From Cellulomonadaceae bacterium (GTDB lineage Bacteria > Actinomycetota > Actinomycetes > Actinomycetales > Cellulomonadaceae): a stretch of 61,681 nt of DNA. The translations under genes and the position numbers were made by a program. Below are positions 44,473 to 54,333 of this stretch, piece by piece. The notes below the pieces were generated by a model. That model made no database searches. It saw nothing but the letters and a program-made list of their open reading frames with translations, and was not told where the DNA came from. The stretch spans positions 1 to 61,681 of the forward strand of contig JAIRQO010000088.1 in the NCBI GenBank assembly GCA_031256435.1. Reading direction: 5' to 3'. Position 1 is the first letter of the stretch, and each line of letters begins with the position of its first letter.

Positions 44473-44847
44473 CTAGGCGGGAGTCCAGCCAAGATCCGCC
44501 CCGGCCAGCACGTGGCCGTGAACGTGATACACGGATTGCCCAGCACGCGGTCCCGAGTTGAAAATCAAGCGGAACTGGCCGTCAGCCAAATCTCCGGCCA
44601 CCTGCGCAGCAAGGTCCACCATCTCGGCCATGAGTTGCGGATTGGTGGCGGCGAGTTCGGACACGTCACCGTAGTGCTCACGGGGAATCACCAGCAGGTG
44701 GACGGGCGCTTGCGGGTTGATGTCCTTGAACGCCACGGCGCCCGGGGATTCGTCCACAAACTCGGCGGGGACGTCACCGGCCACAATCTTGCAGAAGATG
44801 CAATCCGGGTCTTTACGGCCTTCAGTCATGCGTACATACGTGTTCAT
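44473..44847 (-). CDS. HIT-family nucleotide-binding hydrolase
   Basis: 124 residues. N-terminal CIFCKIVAG and the histidine triad HVHGHVL near the C-terminus. HINT-type proteins hydrolyse nucleoside phosphoramidates. It is placed between rsmE and phoH in the same operon. Confidence 0.93.
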   Translation of the reverse strand: MNTYVRMTEGRKDPDCIFCKIVAGDVPAEFVDESPGAVAFKDINPQAPVHLLVIPREHYGDVSELAATNPQLMAEMVDLAAQVAGDLADGQFRLIFNSGPRAGQSVYHVHGHVLAGADLGWTPA

Positions 44848-44981
44848 GGGCTCAGCCTACTGCCTGGGGTGCGCGTGCTGGCGCGGAGCACTGGCTCGTG
44901 TCTGCGTGGTTGGTTCTGTGTGCTCGGTGCCGTGCGCCCGGTTCTGCGTGCTGGTGTCTGCGTGCTTGTGCCTGCGCATCC

Positions 44982-45782
44982 TCACCACCGGCCTAGGCGC
45001 TGGGCGAGCATGGCGATGGCTACGGGGCCTGCGGTGGAGGTGCGCATCACGTGGGGTCCGAGGCGAACCGCCTGGGCTCCGGCGGCAGAGAATGCCGCGA
45101 GTTCCGCGTCCGAAATGCCACCTTCTGGGCCCACGATCACCAGTACATCGCCGTGGTCCGGCAGCACGGCGTCACTCAGAGGCACCTCGGCTTCCTCGTG
45201 GAGGACAATGGCACCACGGGGACTTGTCGCAGCACCAGCGTCAGCAATGGCACCACCGGCCATGCTGTCTGAACCGGCAATCCTCCGAGCTAGGACCTTG
45301 CTGGTCACCACCGATTCCACTCCGGGAAGCCAGGCTCGCCGTGACTGTTTGGTGGCGGCTCGCACCACGGATTCCCATCCCCGGTGCGCCTTCAGGCCGC
45401 GTTCGCCTCGCCACTGCACAATGCTGCGGTCGGCCTGCCAGGGAATGATCCCGTCCACCCCGCACTCCACGGCGGCCTCGATGGCTTGGTCATCCCGCGT
45501 TCCCTTGGCGAGCGCCTGCACCAGCACCAACCGCGGATGAGCAGCGGCTTCCCGCACCACCGCGTGCACGGTCAACGGAAGAACGCCGTCTGCATATCCG
45601 GCGCTCACCACGCATTCCAACCGCAGTCCGCTGCCATCTACCACGTCAATCCGCTCGCCTACCGAGCGCCGCTGCACAACACCGGCATGCTTGCCTTCCG
45701 GCCCACCCAGAACGTACCGCGCGCCGGGGCGCACCACGTCCTCGGCAAAGCCGTCGTCGCAGATGAAGACCGGAGCAGTCAT
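44982..45782 (-). CDS. rsmE: 16S rRNA (uracil-1498-N3) methyltransferase
   Basis: 266 residues. SPOUT-fold motifs VLVIVGPEGGISDAEL and LGPHVMRTSTAGPVAI, and an N-terminal PUA-like domain. It methylates U1498 of 16S rRNA. A small Ala/Gly/Ser insertion (GSDSMAGGAIADAGAATSP) interrupts the middle. It follows dnaJ by 2 nt. Confidence 0.94.
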   Translation of the reverse strand: MTAPVFICDDGFAEDVVRPGARYVLGGPEGKHAGVVQRRSVGERIDVVDGSGLRLECVVSAGYADGVLPLTVHAVVREAAAHPRLVLVQALAKGTRDDQAIEAAVECGVDGIIPWQADRSIVQWRGERGLKAHRGWESVVRAATKQSRRAWLPGVESVVTSKVLARRIAGSDSMAGGAIADAGAATSPRGAIVLHEEAEVPLSDAVLPDHGDVLVIVGPEGGISDAELAAFSAAGAQAVRLGPHVMRTSTAGPVAIAMLAQRLGRW

Positions 45783-45784
45783 GG

Positions 45785-46909
45785 TCAGCGTGCGTGGAAG
45801 GAGTCCCGCAAACGGGAGAAGAAGCCGGGATGGGCGGGCGCGAGGCGCGGTTCTGGGCTCTCCTCACCGCGCAACTCGGCCAGGTGATGCAACAACTTAG
45901 TTTGCTCATCGGTGAGGTTCTTGGGGATGGCCACGTTGACGGTGACCACCAAGTCACCGCGACCGTTGCCGTTGAGGTGGCCCACGCCCAGCCCGGACAG
46001 GGTGACCTTCTCCCCTGGTTGGGTCCCGGTGCGCAAGTCCACATCCTGCGGACCGTCAAGGGTGTCCAGTGTCAGCACCGTGCCTAAGGCGGCGGCGGTC
46101 ATGGGCACTTCCAGGGTGCAGTGGATGTCATCGCCATGGCGGATAAACACCTCGTGTTGGCGTTCGCGGATTTCCACGTAGAGGTCACCGGCAGGTCCAC
46201 CTCCAGGACCCACTTCACCTTGGGCACTGAGCCGAATCCGGGTTCCCGTCTCCACCCCGGCGGGCACCTTCACGGACACGGTGCGATGCTCCCGAACCCT
46301 GCCTTCACCGTGACAATCGGGGCACGGGTCCGGGATGACGGTGCCGTACCCGCCACACACGTTGCAGGGTTGGGTGGTCATCACTTGGCCTAGGAAACTG
46401 CGCTGGACGCGCTGCACGGATCCGCGGCCCTGGCACGCAGTACACGTGTGGAGTGTGGTGCCTGGCTTGGCGCCCTTGCCCGTACAGGTGGTGCACGTGA
46501 TGGCGGTGTCCACGCTGAGGGACTTGGTGGCGCCAAATGCCGCCTCGGACAAGTCCACGTCCAGGCGCACCAGGGAATCCTGCCCGCGGCGCGCACGGGG
46601 AACGGGACCTTGCTGCGAGGAGCCTCCGCCAAAGAAGGTCTCGAAGATGTCCTGGAAGCCGAATCCTCCGGCTCCGCCGGGGAAACCTCCGCCGCCGGGA
46701 GCCAGGGGATCTACGCCCATGTCAAACTGTTGGCGTTTGTCCGGGTTGGACAGGACCTCGTACGCCGCCGAGACTTCCTTGAACCGCTCTTCGCCCGCTT
46801 CTCCCGCCACGTCCGGGTGGAGTTCTCGCGCGAGTTTGCGATACGCCTTTTTGATTTCCTCGGCGGTGGCGTTGCGCGCTACGCCGAGAGTTTGGTAATA
46901 GTCAGCCAC
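45785..46909 (-). CDS. dnaJ: chaperone DnaJ
   Basis: 374 residues. J domain with HPD (ARELHPDVAG), a Gly/Phe-rich region, four CxxCxGxG zinc motifs (CTTCTGKG, CTACQGRG, CNVCGGYG, CPDCHGEG) and a C-terminal substrate-binding domain. Hsp70 co-chaperone. It stands with hrcA, the DnaJ2 arrangement of actinobacteria. Confidence 0.96.
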   Translation of the reverse strand: MADYYQTLGVARNATAEEIKKAYRKLARELHPDVAGEAGEERFKEVSAAYEVLSNPDKRQQFDMGVDPLAPGGGGFPGGAGGFGFQDIFETFFGGGSSQQGPVPRARRGQDSLVRLDVDLSEAAFGATKSLSVDTAITCTTCTGKGAKPGTTLHTCTACQGRGSVQRVQRSFLGQVMTTQPCNVCGGYGTVIPDPCPDCHGEGRVREHRTVSVKVPAGVETGTRIRLSAQGEVGPGGGPAGDLYVEIRERQHEVFIRHGDDIHCTLEVPMTAAALGTVLTLDTLDGPQDVDLRTGTQPGEKVTLSGLGVGHLNGNGRGDLVVTVNVAIPKNLTDEQTKLLHHLAELRGEESPEPRLAPAHPGFFSRLRDSFHAR

Positions 46910-46968
46910 TGTTCCTCGTTTGTTCCTCTGATGGGCTTGGGTTTGGTGTCATCTCATTGGCGTCCTGA

Positions 46969-48135
46969 CTACCCTGGCAGGGCCCGGGAGAGATACCGTG
47001 CTACGGCACGGACGGCGGCAATGGTACCGGGATAGTCCATGCGGGTGGGGCCAAGCGACCCCAGAACGGCCACGGAATCAGGCAAACCGTACCCGGAGGT
47101 CACCACCGAGGTTTCGGTGAGACCATCTCGGCCTATTTCATGGCCGATGCGCACCGCTACGGACTCCACGGGGCCCTGGGCGGGATCACCATCATGGGCC
47201 ATCTCTGTGAGCAAGCCCAAGAGCACCATTTGCTCTTCCAGTGCCTCCAACACGGGTTGAATTCCTTGCTCAAAGCGCACATCTGTGGAGGCCAAGTTAG
47301 CGGTGCCTGCCAAAACGATGCGGGGATCCGGTTCCTCGGTGAGGGCATCGGCCACGGCGGCCATGATGCGGGTCACCAACTCCTGATGCTCAGGAGCGGT
47401 AGTGGCCAACACAGCGGGGAGCGCCTCGGCCAAGGTGGCCTGGGACCTCCCGTCCGCAGCGGCATTCAAGCGAGCACGGAGTTCACCTACCAGGGCGTCA
47501 TCCAGCGCCGCATCGTCGTCGAACATAGCGGCACCATCCAGAGCCGCAGCGCCACTCAGAGCCCCTGTGCCGTCCACAGCAACAGCGCCACCCTGTGCAG
47601 CCCTGCCCTGTGGGGCACCGCCAAACGCAGGTACCTCCACAAAACGTTGCTCCACGCGCCCGGATTCCGTGATGACCACCACCAGTAGCCTCTGGGGGGT
47701 CACGCGGACCAGTTCCAGGTGCCGTACTGCGCTACTGCGCAGGGACGGGTACTGGACCACGGCTACCTGACCTGTGATGTGCGCTACCAGGCGAGACGCC
47801 CGCGCCACCACGTCATCAAGATCCATGGCCTGCCCCAGGAACGCCTCAATGGCGCGCCGCTGAGGGGCGTTCAGGGGCCTCACCTCGCTGAGCCGATCCA
47901 CAAACACGCGATATCCAGCATCCGTGGGGATGCGACCCGCAGACGTGTGCGGTTGCATGATCAGGCCCGCCTCTTCCAGCGCGGCCATGTCATTGCGCAC
48001 GGTGGCGGGAGACACGCCAAGGTGGTGGCGCTCCGTGAGCATCCGTGACCCCACCGGTTCCCGGGTGGTCACGTAATCCTCCACGATGGCGCGCAACACC
48101 TCCAATCGACGATCCTGATTCACGCGGCTCATCAT
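46969..48135 (-). CDS. hrcA: heat-inducible transcription repressor HrcA
   Basis: 388 residues. Winged helix at the N-terminus (VSPATVRNDMAALEEAGLI) and the GAF-like HrcA domain after it. It represses groEL/dnaJ-type genes through CIRCE. An Ala/Gly/Asp-rich insertion (GGAPQGRAAQGGAVAVDGTG and following) splits the C-terminal domain. I find no CIRCE palindrome just upstream. Confidence 0.95.
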   Translation of the reverse strand: MMSRVNQDRRLEVLRAIVEDYVTTREPVGSRMLTERHHLGVSPATVRNDMAALEEAGLIMQPHTSAGRIPTDAGYRVFVDRLSEVRPLNAPQRRAIEAFLGQAMDLDDVVARASRLVAHITGQVAVVQYPSLRSSAVRHLELVRVTPQRLLVVVITESGRVEQRFVEVPAFGGAPQGRAAQGGAVAVDGTGALSGAAALDGAAMFDDDAALDDALVGELRARLNAAADGRSQATLAEALPAVLATTAPEHQELVTRIMAAVADALTEEPDPRIVLAGTANLASTDVRFEQGIQPVLEALEEQMVLLGLLTEMAHDGDPAQGPVESVAVRIGHEIGRDGLTETSVVTSGYGLPDSVAVLGSLGPTRMDYPGTIAAVRAVARYLSRALPG

Positions 48136-48160
48136 ACCGAGGGGGTGAGAGATGACTTAC

Positions 48161-48499
48161 CTAGGAGGTGAGTTGGAGCACCATGAGGGACAAGGTGGCC
48201 GTGCCAATTGCGCCAAGGATGACGCCGAGAATGGCAACCACCTTGCCGCGTTGCGGCTCGCGATCGCTGGCCGAGGTGATCTGGTGAAGAGCCACCAAAC
48301 CCGTGGGAATAGCGGCTAAGGAGCCGAGTCCCCACAGGGTCACGGCACCGAGCACCAGGGACACCCAGGCCAACCGGTTCCACCGCGGGCGCGCACCCGG
48401 ACCGTCAGGGTTCCCCAACGGGTGCGGGCGGGCTTCCAGGTGTTCCGAGATGGCCTGCGCCGGGATAACCCGGTCAGCCAGAGTGATCAAGCGGCTCAT
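48161..48499 (-). CDS. DUF4190-type membrane protein
   Basis: 112 residues with two membrane helices: WVSLVLGAVTLWGLGSLAAI, then GKVVAILGVILGAIGTATLSL. The motif IPTGLVALHQI fits DUF4190. It overlaps the next upstream gene by one nucleotide. Function unknown. Confidence 0.85.
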   Translation of the reverse strand: MSRLITLADRVIPAQAISEHLEARPHPLGNPDGPGARPRWNRLAWVSLVLGAVTLWGLGSLAAIPTGLVALHQITSASDREPQRGKVVAILGVILGAIGTATLSLMVLQLTS

Positions 48500-49362
48500 C
48501 AGATGATGGTGCCACCGGTCAAGCGGCGGAACGCGTAACCCATGGCCAGGGTGGACAGCGGCAGGGTGACCAGCACACCAACGCCGAGTGCCAGAGCACC
48601 AAGAATGTTGATACCCACCAGGGCCAGCATCAGCAGAATGACGGCGCCGGCGTTCTTAGCCACCAAGCGGAAGCTTGCGGCGATGCCTTGGAACGGGGTA
48701 AGTCCCTGGTCCAGCACAAAGAACACGGCAAACACGGTGAAGAGCGCAAAGACTAAACCACCAATACCGAGAGTGACTACGGCAGCCAGGGAGGTACCGA
48801 TGGACACAATGATGGCGGTCAGGATGGCCACGCCGATGCGATTGCCACTGAAGAACTGGGAGAAGGAAGGCTTGCCGCCGTCAGCCTCAACCAGGGCGGA
48901 ACGCTTGGCCATGGCCTGCAGCGCCTCGGCAAGAACAGCACCCACCATGGACAGGAAACTGGCACCGATGGTGACGCCGGTCTGTACGAGCGTGTTGTTG
49001 TTCCCAATGTTCTGCATCTGTTCCGATAACTGGTTGGCAGACGGGATCTGGAAAATGGCGGAGACCACCATGATGACCACGGAAAACAGCACCCAGGCAA
49101 GCCAGTTCTGCTTGAACTTGTGCCACGCAAAACGCATAGCGTCACCCACCTTCAACTGCGGCGTGACGGGCAAGGCGTTGTACGGGTTGGCCTGGGGCAT
49201 ACCGCCCTGGGGGAACCCTGCTTGCGGGAACCCTGCGGGACCCGTGGGCGGCTGTTGAGCACCCGGCTGGGCGTACTGGCCGTAGGCGGGCGGCGCCGGA
49301 GGCGTGACAGGCGGGGTAGGCGGCGTGGTGGGCTGTTCCGGAGTGGAATTGAAATCAGTCAT
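48499..49362 (-). CDS. integral membrane protein with Pro/Gln-rich N-terminus
   Basis: 287 residues. About 65 residues rich in Pro, Gln and Gly, then five or six membrane helices (AWVLFSVVIMVVSAIFQI, GVAILTAIIVSIGTSLAAVV, LVFALFTVFAVFFVL, GAVILLMLALVGINILGAL). It resembles DUF975-like membrane proteins of actinobacteria. Function unknown. Confidence 0.8.
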   Translation of the reverse strand: MTDFNSTPEQPTTPPTPPVTPPAPPAYGQYAQPGAQQPPTGPAGFPQAGFPQGGMPQANPYNALPVTPQLKVGDAMRFAWHKFKQNWLAWVLFSVVIMVVSAIFQIPSANQLSEQMQNIGNNNTLVQTGVTIGASFLSMVGAVLAEALQAMAKRSALVEADGGKPSFSQFFSGNRIGVAILTAIIVSIGTSLAAVVTLGIGGLVFALFTVFAVFFVLDQGLTPFQGIAASFRLVAKNAGAVILLMLALVGINILGALALGVGVLVTLPLSTLAMGYAFRRLTGGTII

Positions 49363-49434
49363 GAGGCCATTGTTCCGAGGTGCCGCCAGTTGTCATAATT
49401 GACGGCGCAACGCGATGGGGGTTTGGCGCGCCTG

Positions 49435-50364
49435 TCACCCCTTCACGGCCCCGCTCACCACACCAGCGGTCATGTGGTGATGCACCACAAGAAACAGGAT
49501 GATGACGGGAACAGTGATGAGGGTGGAGGCCGCCATGACCTGCGCCCAATCCACGCCGCGAGCCACCGAGGCTGTCATGAACCCACGCAGCCACAGCGGT
49601 AGCGTGTTCGACGAATTTGCCGGGAGCGCTACCAATGCGATGGTGAACTCGTTCCAGGCTTGGAGGAAGGCGTACACCCCGGACGCCACCAGACCGGGGG
49701 CGAGCAATGGCAGGGTCACTCGCCTGAACGCTTGCGTCCGCGTCAATCCGTCCACCATGGCGGCCTCTTCCAACTCGGCGGGAACACCGGCCACAAACCC
49801 GCGCAGCATCCACACGGTGAACGGGATGATGGCGGCGGCATAGAGGATGGCTATCCCGCCCACACGGTTCAGCATCCCGGCGTTGGCCAGTAACCGGTAT
49901 TGCGCAATGAACAGTCCCTCCGCGGGCAACATCTGGATGAACAGGACGGACAGGATGAAGCCCTTGCGTCCCCGGAATTGGAACCGGGACACGGCCAGTG
50001 CGCCAAAGAAAGCACACACCAGCACCACCACCACGGCCACGGAAGTCACCGTAAGGGACATGCGCAGGGCGGGCCAGAAACTGCTGCCTGAGCCGAGGAG
50101 CCGGGCGAAACTGCGCGTGGTGAAGTGGTCCGGGAAGAACGTGGGGGTGACGGCCCGCAGGCGGGCGTTGGGGGTCACGGCGGACACCAGCATCCAGTAC
50201 ACGGGGAACGCCCACACCAACGCAATCAGGACGCCCAGAGCGGACAGGGCTATTTTTCCGGCCTGGCGGGTGAGGCTGTGGCGGTTCATTGTTCGACGAG
50301 TGCCGTCTCGTCGGATTGTGGTGCGCCGAGTTACGGTTCGACGAGTCAGGCTGTCACGAGTCAT
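49435..50364 (-). CDS. carbohydrate ABC transporter permease, MalG type (second system)
   Basis: 309 residues, six membrane helices, EAA loop ELEEAAMVDGLTRTQAFRRV. An N-terminal extension of repeated Thr-Arg-Arg precedes the first helix, encoded by a short repeated DNA stretch. The start overlaps the MalF-type stop (ATGA). ATPase missing here as in the first importer. Confidence 0.92.
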   Translation of the reverse strand: MTRDSLTRRTVTRRTTIRRDGTRRTMNRHSLTRQAGKIALSALGVLIALVWAFPVYWMLVSAVTPNARLRAVTPTFFPDHFTTRSFARLLGSGSSFWPALRMSLTVTSVAVVVVLVCAFFGALAVSRFQFRGRKGFILSVLFIQMLPAEGLFIAQYRLLANAGMLNRVGGIAILYAAAIIPFTVWMLRGFVAGVPAELEEAAMVDGLTRTQAFRRVTLPLLAPGLVASGVYAFLQAWNEFTIALVALPANSSNTLPLWLRGFMTASVARGVDWAQVMAASTLITVPVIILFLVVHHHMTAGVVSGAVKG

Positions 50365-51380
50365 GGCGCATCATCCCGCATCATGCGCCTGACGTACGGT
50401 GCGGTCAGGATGGTGGTCACCACGAGGACCAGCACGGACACGGCGGCCGAGCCGCCAAAGTCATTACGCCCCATTCCCAGGTCAAAGATGAAGTTCCCCA
50501 GGAGGTCCGTCTGTGATACTGGCGCACCAGCATCTTGGAGGAGCCGGATCTGAGCAAAGACGCGCAGGTTCCACACCAGTTGGAGGAGCACCACAATGGT
50601 GAGCACGGGCCGAATGGAGGGCAGAATAATATGGCGCGTGATCTGGGCGCTTCCGGCCCCGTCAATTCTGGCCGCGTCCACGCAATCGGTGTCCACCTGC
50701 GTCAGTGCCGAATACAACGAGAGCGCCACAAACGGCACGGACATCCACGTGACCACCACGGTGGCCACCACAAAGAAGGTGCCCACCGAGGACAACCAAG
50801 CACCACCATGGGGCGGTGACACTCCCACCTGACGCAGCACCCAATTCACCAGCCCGGTGCGATTGTCAAACAGCCACCGGAATATTGTGACGGATGTGAT
50901 GACGGGGGTGGCCCAGGCCAGGACCATAGACACTTGGAGGACCACGCGCACGGGCCCGTACACGGCTCGCATCACCTGGGCAATGCCAAACCCCAGCACC
51001 ATGATGAGGGAGGAGTTGACCAGGCAGAAAATGATGGAGCGCGCCAACACGGCCAGCGCTCTGCCTTCGGTGAAGACTCCTACGTAATTCCTCAACCCAG
51101 TAAATACCGGCGGTTGCCCAAACTGCTGCGCCAGGCCGAACTCCTGAAACGAGGTGACAAACTGCCACACCACGGGGTACCCAAAGCCCACCACCATGAT
51201 GAGGACGGCAGGGAGGAGCAAGTAATACGGAATCCTGGCGGCCCGAGTTTTCCTGGGCTGCGGACCAGAGTGCAACGCCGGACCAGACGGCAACGCAGAA
51301 CTAGAGCGCAACTCATTGCCAGATGTCAACCCAGGATCAGAAAGCAACGCAGCATGCGCAGTCTGGGCATCTCTGGTCAC
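50361..51380 (-). CDS. carbohydrate ABC transporter permease, MalF type (second system)
   Basis: 339 residues, six membrane helices, EAA loop VDAARIDGAGSAQITRHIIL. It has a Ser/Pro-rich N-terminal extension (SALPSGPALHSGPQP). It partners with the MalG-type gene. Confidence 0.92.
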   Translation of the reverse strand: MTRDAQTAHAALLSDPGLTSGNELRSSSALPSGPALHSGPQPRKTRAARIPYYLLLPAVLIMVVGFGYPVVWQFVTSFQEFGLAQQFGQPPVFTGLRNYVGVFTEGRALAVLARSIIFCLVNSSLIMVLGFGIAQVMRAVYGPVRVVLQVSMVLAWATPVITSVTIFRWLFDNRTGLVNWVLRQVGVSPPHGGAWLSSVGTFFVVATVVVTWMSVPFVALSLYSALTQVDTDCVDAARIDGAGSAQITRHIILPSIRPVLTIVVLLQLVWNLRVFAQIRLLQDAGAPVSQTDLLGNFIFDLGMGRNDFGGSAAVSVLVLVVTTILTAPYVRRMMRDDAP

Positions 51381-51593
51381 CTACACAAGGCTAGGTCCGT
51401 TGCGCGGCCACGATGCGGGGCGCGCGTCAGCAATCCCGTACCTTTACCGGATTGTGAGACTCCCCTCCAGCAATCTGCCGCCCCCAGGCCCAACCGCCAA
51501 CCTGCCGCCCTAAGTCCCAACCGCCATGCTGCGGCCCGCAGGGCTCGCAGTATCTCGGCGTAGCGCAGCCGGGTGGTGAACCTAGGTGCTACC
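51381..51593. repeat. spacer with short imperfect repeats
   Basis: Three imperfect copies of a unit containing CTGCCGCCC or GCTGCGGCCC with CCAACCGCCA lie at about 51470-51550. No gene and no clear promoter. Permeases and binding protein may still be co-transcribed. Confidence 0.45.
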
Positions 51594-52934
51594 TCAGCGA
51601 GCGTTCAGCATGGGCGTCAGTCGGGCATCAAACTCCTGGGCCAGTGCCGTCACATCTCCACCTTCGGCAATGGCTTGGAAGAACTCCTCCAGCACAAAGG
51701 CACTCTCAATGCTGGCCCACCCTGGGGCGGCGGGTGTGAGTTGAGAATCTCGGGCCGTCTCAATCATGGTGGTGGCAAATTTGTCATCGCCTAAGGAGGA
51801 CATGTAGTCCGAGTTAGCAGGCCCCAAGCCGTTCTTCCCCAGCATTTGTTGGTACTCGGGAGAGAAGATGATGCGTAGGAGGTTCTCGGCCAGTTCAGGG
51901 TATTGCGATTGCGCGGAGATGGCCACGTTGGATCCACCTGCAAACACTGGGGCAATCCCGCCATCCACCCCAGGCAGGGCAAAGATGTTGAAGGTGGATT
52001 CGTCAGCCATGCCGTCCCGCGTTTCGCCGTCCTCGGCGAGGTCCCCCATGGACCAGCGGGCCCACCCGGGTGCCATGATGGTGGCCGCTGCCGGTGGGGC
52101 GCCATCTGTGCCGTCATTGAGGAAGTCCCAATAGGCCACGTCGCGGTCCGTGGTGGGCAAAAGGGATGCGCCCTGGAACAGCGCCTGCCACGCTTCCAGG
52201 CCTGCAATGGTGTTGGGATCACTCAGGGTTGACGTCCACTCGGTGCCGTCCACAGTGGCCAGTTCACCACCGTGAGCAAACACCCAGGAAATGCCGTTAC
52301 GCCAGTCCTGACCGCCGATGGCAAATCCGGACATGTCCGCCGTGGTCAAGGACACCGCCGCTTGGGTGAACTCGTCGAGCGTGGTGGGCACGTCTACGCC
52401 TGCCTTCTCCCAGATGTCTGCTCGGTAGAACATGTACCGTGAACCAAAGTAATACGGCAGGGCGTAAATCTTGCCGTCATAAGTTCCCGCTTCCACAAAC
52501 GAGGCCAGCAGATTCTCGCCGCCGAGTTCGGTGAACAACTCCGGACTGATCTCCCGGAAGGCACCCACCGCAGTGAACGTGGGGGCTTGCGTGTTGCCCA
52601 GTTCCACCACGTCCGGCGTATTGTGGGCGTCCGGCAGGGCCGTGGTCAGTTGCGGGATGAGGTCACCCCACCCCTGTTCCTCAATAACCAAAGTGGAACC
52701 GGGGTTTTGTTCGGCAAAGGTGCTGATCAGGTAGTCGCGGAGTTCTTGCGGCGTGTCCGCACCGGCCAGCCACAGGGTGATGGTGGCGCCGTCACTTCCA
52801 GCGTCCGCATGCTCCGCCGGGTCTGCCGCACCTCCATTGCCACAGCCCGCAAGGCCGAGGGTCAGGCCAACCGCCAACGCAGCCACCGAGACCAATGAGG
52901 CCACCGTAGCCATCGTGTTTCTTTGTCGCTTCAT
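51594..52934 (-). CDS. sugar-binding lipoprotein (second system)
   Basis: 446 residues. Signal peptide with lipobox LAGC, then an extracellular family-1 binding domain (TITLWLAGADTPQELRDYLI, then TPDVVELGNTQAPTF). Substrate unknown. It is read after the ROK regulator gene. Confidence 0.92.
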   Translation of the reverse strand: MKRQRNTMATVASLVSVAALAVGLTLGLAGCGNGGAADPAEHADAGSDGATITLWLAGADTPQELRDYLISTFAEQNPGSTLVIEEQGWGDLIPQLTTALPDAHNTPDVVELGNTQAPTFTAVGAFREISPELFTELGGENLLASFVEAGTYDGKIYALPYYFGSRYMFYRADIWEKAGVDVPTTLDEFTQAAVSLTTADMSGFAIGGQDWRNGISWVFAHGGELATVDGTEWTSTLSDPNTIAGLEAWQALFQGASLLPTTDRDVAYWDFLNDGTDGAPPAAATIMAPGWARWSMGDLAEDGETRDGMADESTFNIFALPGVDGGIAPVFAGGSNVAISAQSQYPELAENLLRIIFSPEYQQMLGKNGLGPANSDYMSSLGDDKFATTMIETARDSQLTPAAPGWASIESAFVLEEFFQAIAEGGDVTALAQEFDARLTPMLNAR

Positions 52935-53036
52935 GTCAGGGCACTCTCCTCATCGGGCCGTTTCAGCCGCGTCTTGGGGCAATTCAGCCGCCTCTCAGGC
53001 CTCTTCAGGCACACAGTAAGCCTGTTCAAGCGCATC

Positions 53037-54188
53037 TTAGGACACGCCTAGTTGTGTAGAGAGCACCAGGGACGCTGCTCCCAAAATCACCGAATCCGCT
53101 CCCAAGTTGGCCATCCGTACCCGGACCCGGGATTCATCCGTGATGAGCATGCGGTGTGCCAAGGTGTCCTCGGCGGACTCCAGCAGCACGCCATCAAGCA
53201 GATCCTCGGGGCCGTTGAACAGAATCTCGTCAAGGTTCAGTGCCGCAGCTATGGGCGCCAGGGCCGTCCCCACGGTCACGCCGATTCCGGCCAGCGTGGT
53301 CACCGCTTGAGTTTCGTTCTGTCCGGCAATTGCCTCCCGGATGGCTCCCTCGGCCAGCACAGTTTCCAGGCATCCATACCTGCCGCAGGCACACAACGCT
53401 CCGTCGTCGTCAATGGTGACATGCCCAATCTCTCCGGCGGCACCATGAGCGCCGTCAATGCGCTTGCCTTCAATCACCAAACCCGCTCCCACGCCTTGCC
53501 ACGCGGCAATGCACAGGATGCTGTCTGCGGCCTCACCAAAGGAATACTCGCCCAGTGCGGCCACGTTGGCATCGTTGGCCACGCTCACGGGGATGCCGAG
53601 CCTGTCCGTCAAGTCCTCGGCGAGCGGAAGTTCGCTCCACCCGCGGTTGGAGGCCTCGTGGACCGTCCCGTCCGCGCCGATGATGCCTGGCGCGCCGATT
53701 CCCACGCCGAGGATGGCCGCCGTGGCTTGGGAAATGAGTGCGCGAATCAAATCCTCCACCTTGTCAACCAGGTCCGCACCGGTGGCTCCGTCCACGGGCA
53801 TGGAGGCTTCGGTCACCATCATGCCGCGCAGGGTGAGCACGGCACCGCGAAGTTCCTCGGCTCCGGTGACGTCAATGGCAACAATTTGGAATCCGTGCGT
53901 ACTCATGGCCAGGAGTAATGCTGGCTTGCCTGTCCCGCCGCGTTGAACGCCGTGTTCCTCAATCAACCCTTCACCCAGGAGATCCGTGGCGGTCTCGGCC
54001 ACCGTGACGCGCGTCAGTCCGGTGGCGCGGGCCAAATCCGCGCGGGACGTGAGGCCCTCATGGAAAAGGTGCTGCAACACCAACGTGCGGTTGTGTGAAC
54101 GCTGATGCGCTGGCAGGACGCGCTCCTCCGCTGAGGGCCCGCTACCCAGGCGTGCGTCAGGGGTGGGCAGGGATTCATTCAGCGACAT
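53037..54188 (-). CDS. ROK-family transcriptional regulator
   Basis: 383 residues. N-terminal winged helix (LTSRADLARATGLTRVTVAE) and a C-terminal sugar-kinase-like ROK domain with the zinc motif CACGRYGCLE and HGAAGEIGHV. NagC/XylR-type regulators sense a sugar. First in line with the binding-protein and permease genes, so it likely controls that importer. Confidence 0.93.
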   Translation of the reverse strand: MSLNESLPTPDARLGSGPSAEERVLPAHQRSHNRTLVLQHLFHEGLTSRADLARATGLTRVTVAETATDLLGEGLIEEHGVQRGGTGKPALLLAMSTHGFQIVAIDVTGAEELRGAVLTLRGMMVTEASMPVDGATGADLVDKVEDLIRALISQATAAILGVGIGAPGIIGADGTVHEASNRGWSELPLAEDLTDRLGIPVSVANDANVAALGEYSFGEAADSILCIAAWQGVGAGLVIEGKRIDGAHGAAGEIGHVTIDDDGALCACGRYGCLETVLAEGAIREAIAGQNETQAVTTLAGIGVTVGTALAPIAAALNLDEILFNGPEDLLDGVLLESAEDTLAHRMLITDESRVRVRMANLGADSVILGAASLVLSTQLGVS

Positions 54189-54333
54189 GCCTGGATTGTG
54201 TCACCCCGCGGCACTAATGTCCCGCGCACTCGGCGGGAAAGCGGAAACCCGGCACACCCTGATCGGTGGCCGCGCCGGGTGCTGCCTGCGGTTAGAATCC
54301 GTGCTAACGCCACCCAAAACCGAAGGGACAACC

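Noticed and set aside
46950-46965. Ten-base match (CTCATTGGCG) between the first spacer and the region upstream of dnaJ
   Set aside because: A ten-base match is expected by chance at this window size and does not extend.
48136-48160. CIRCE operator near hrcA
   Set aside because: No TTAGCACTC/GAGTGCTAA-type palindrome is found upstream of hrcA or dnaJ.
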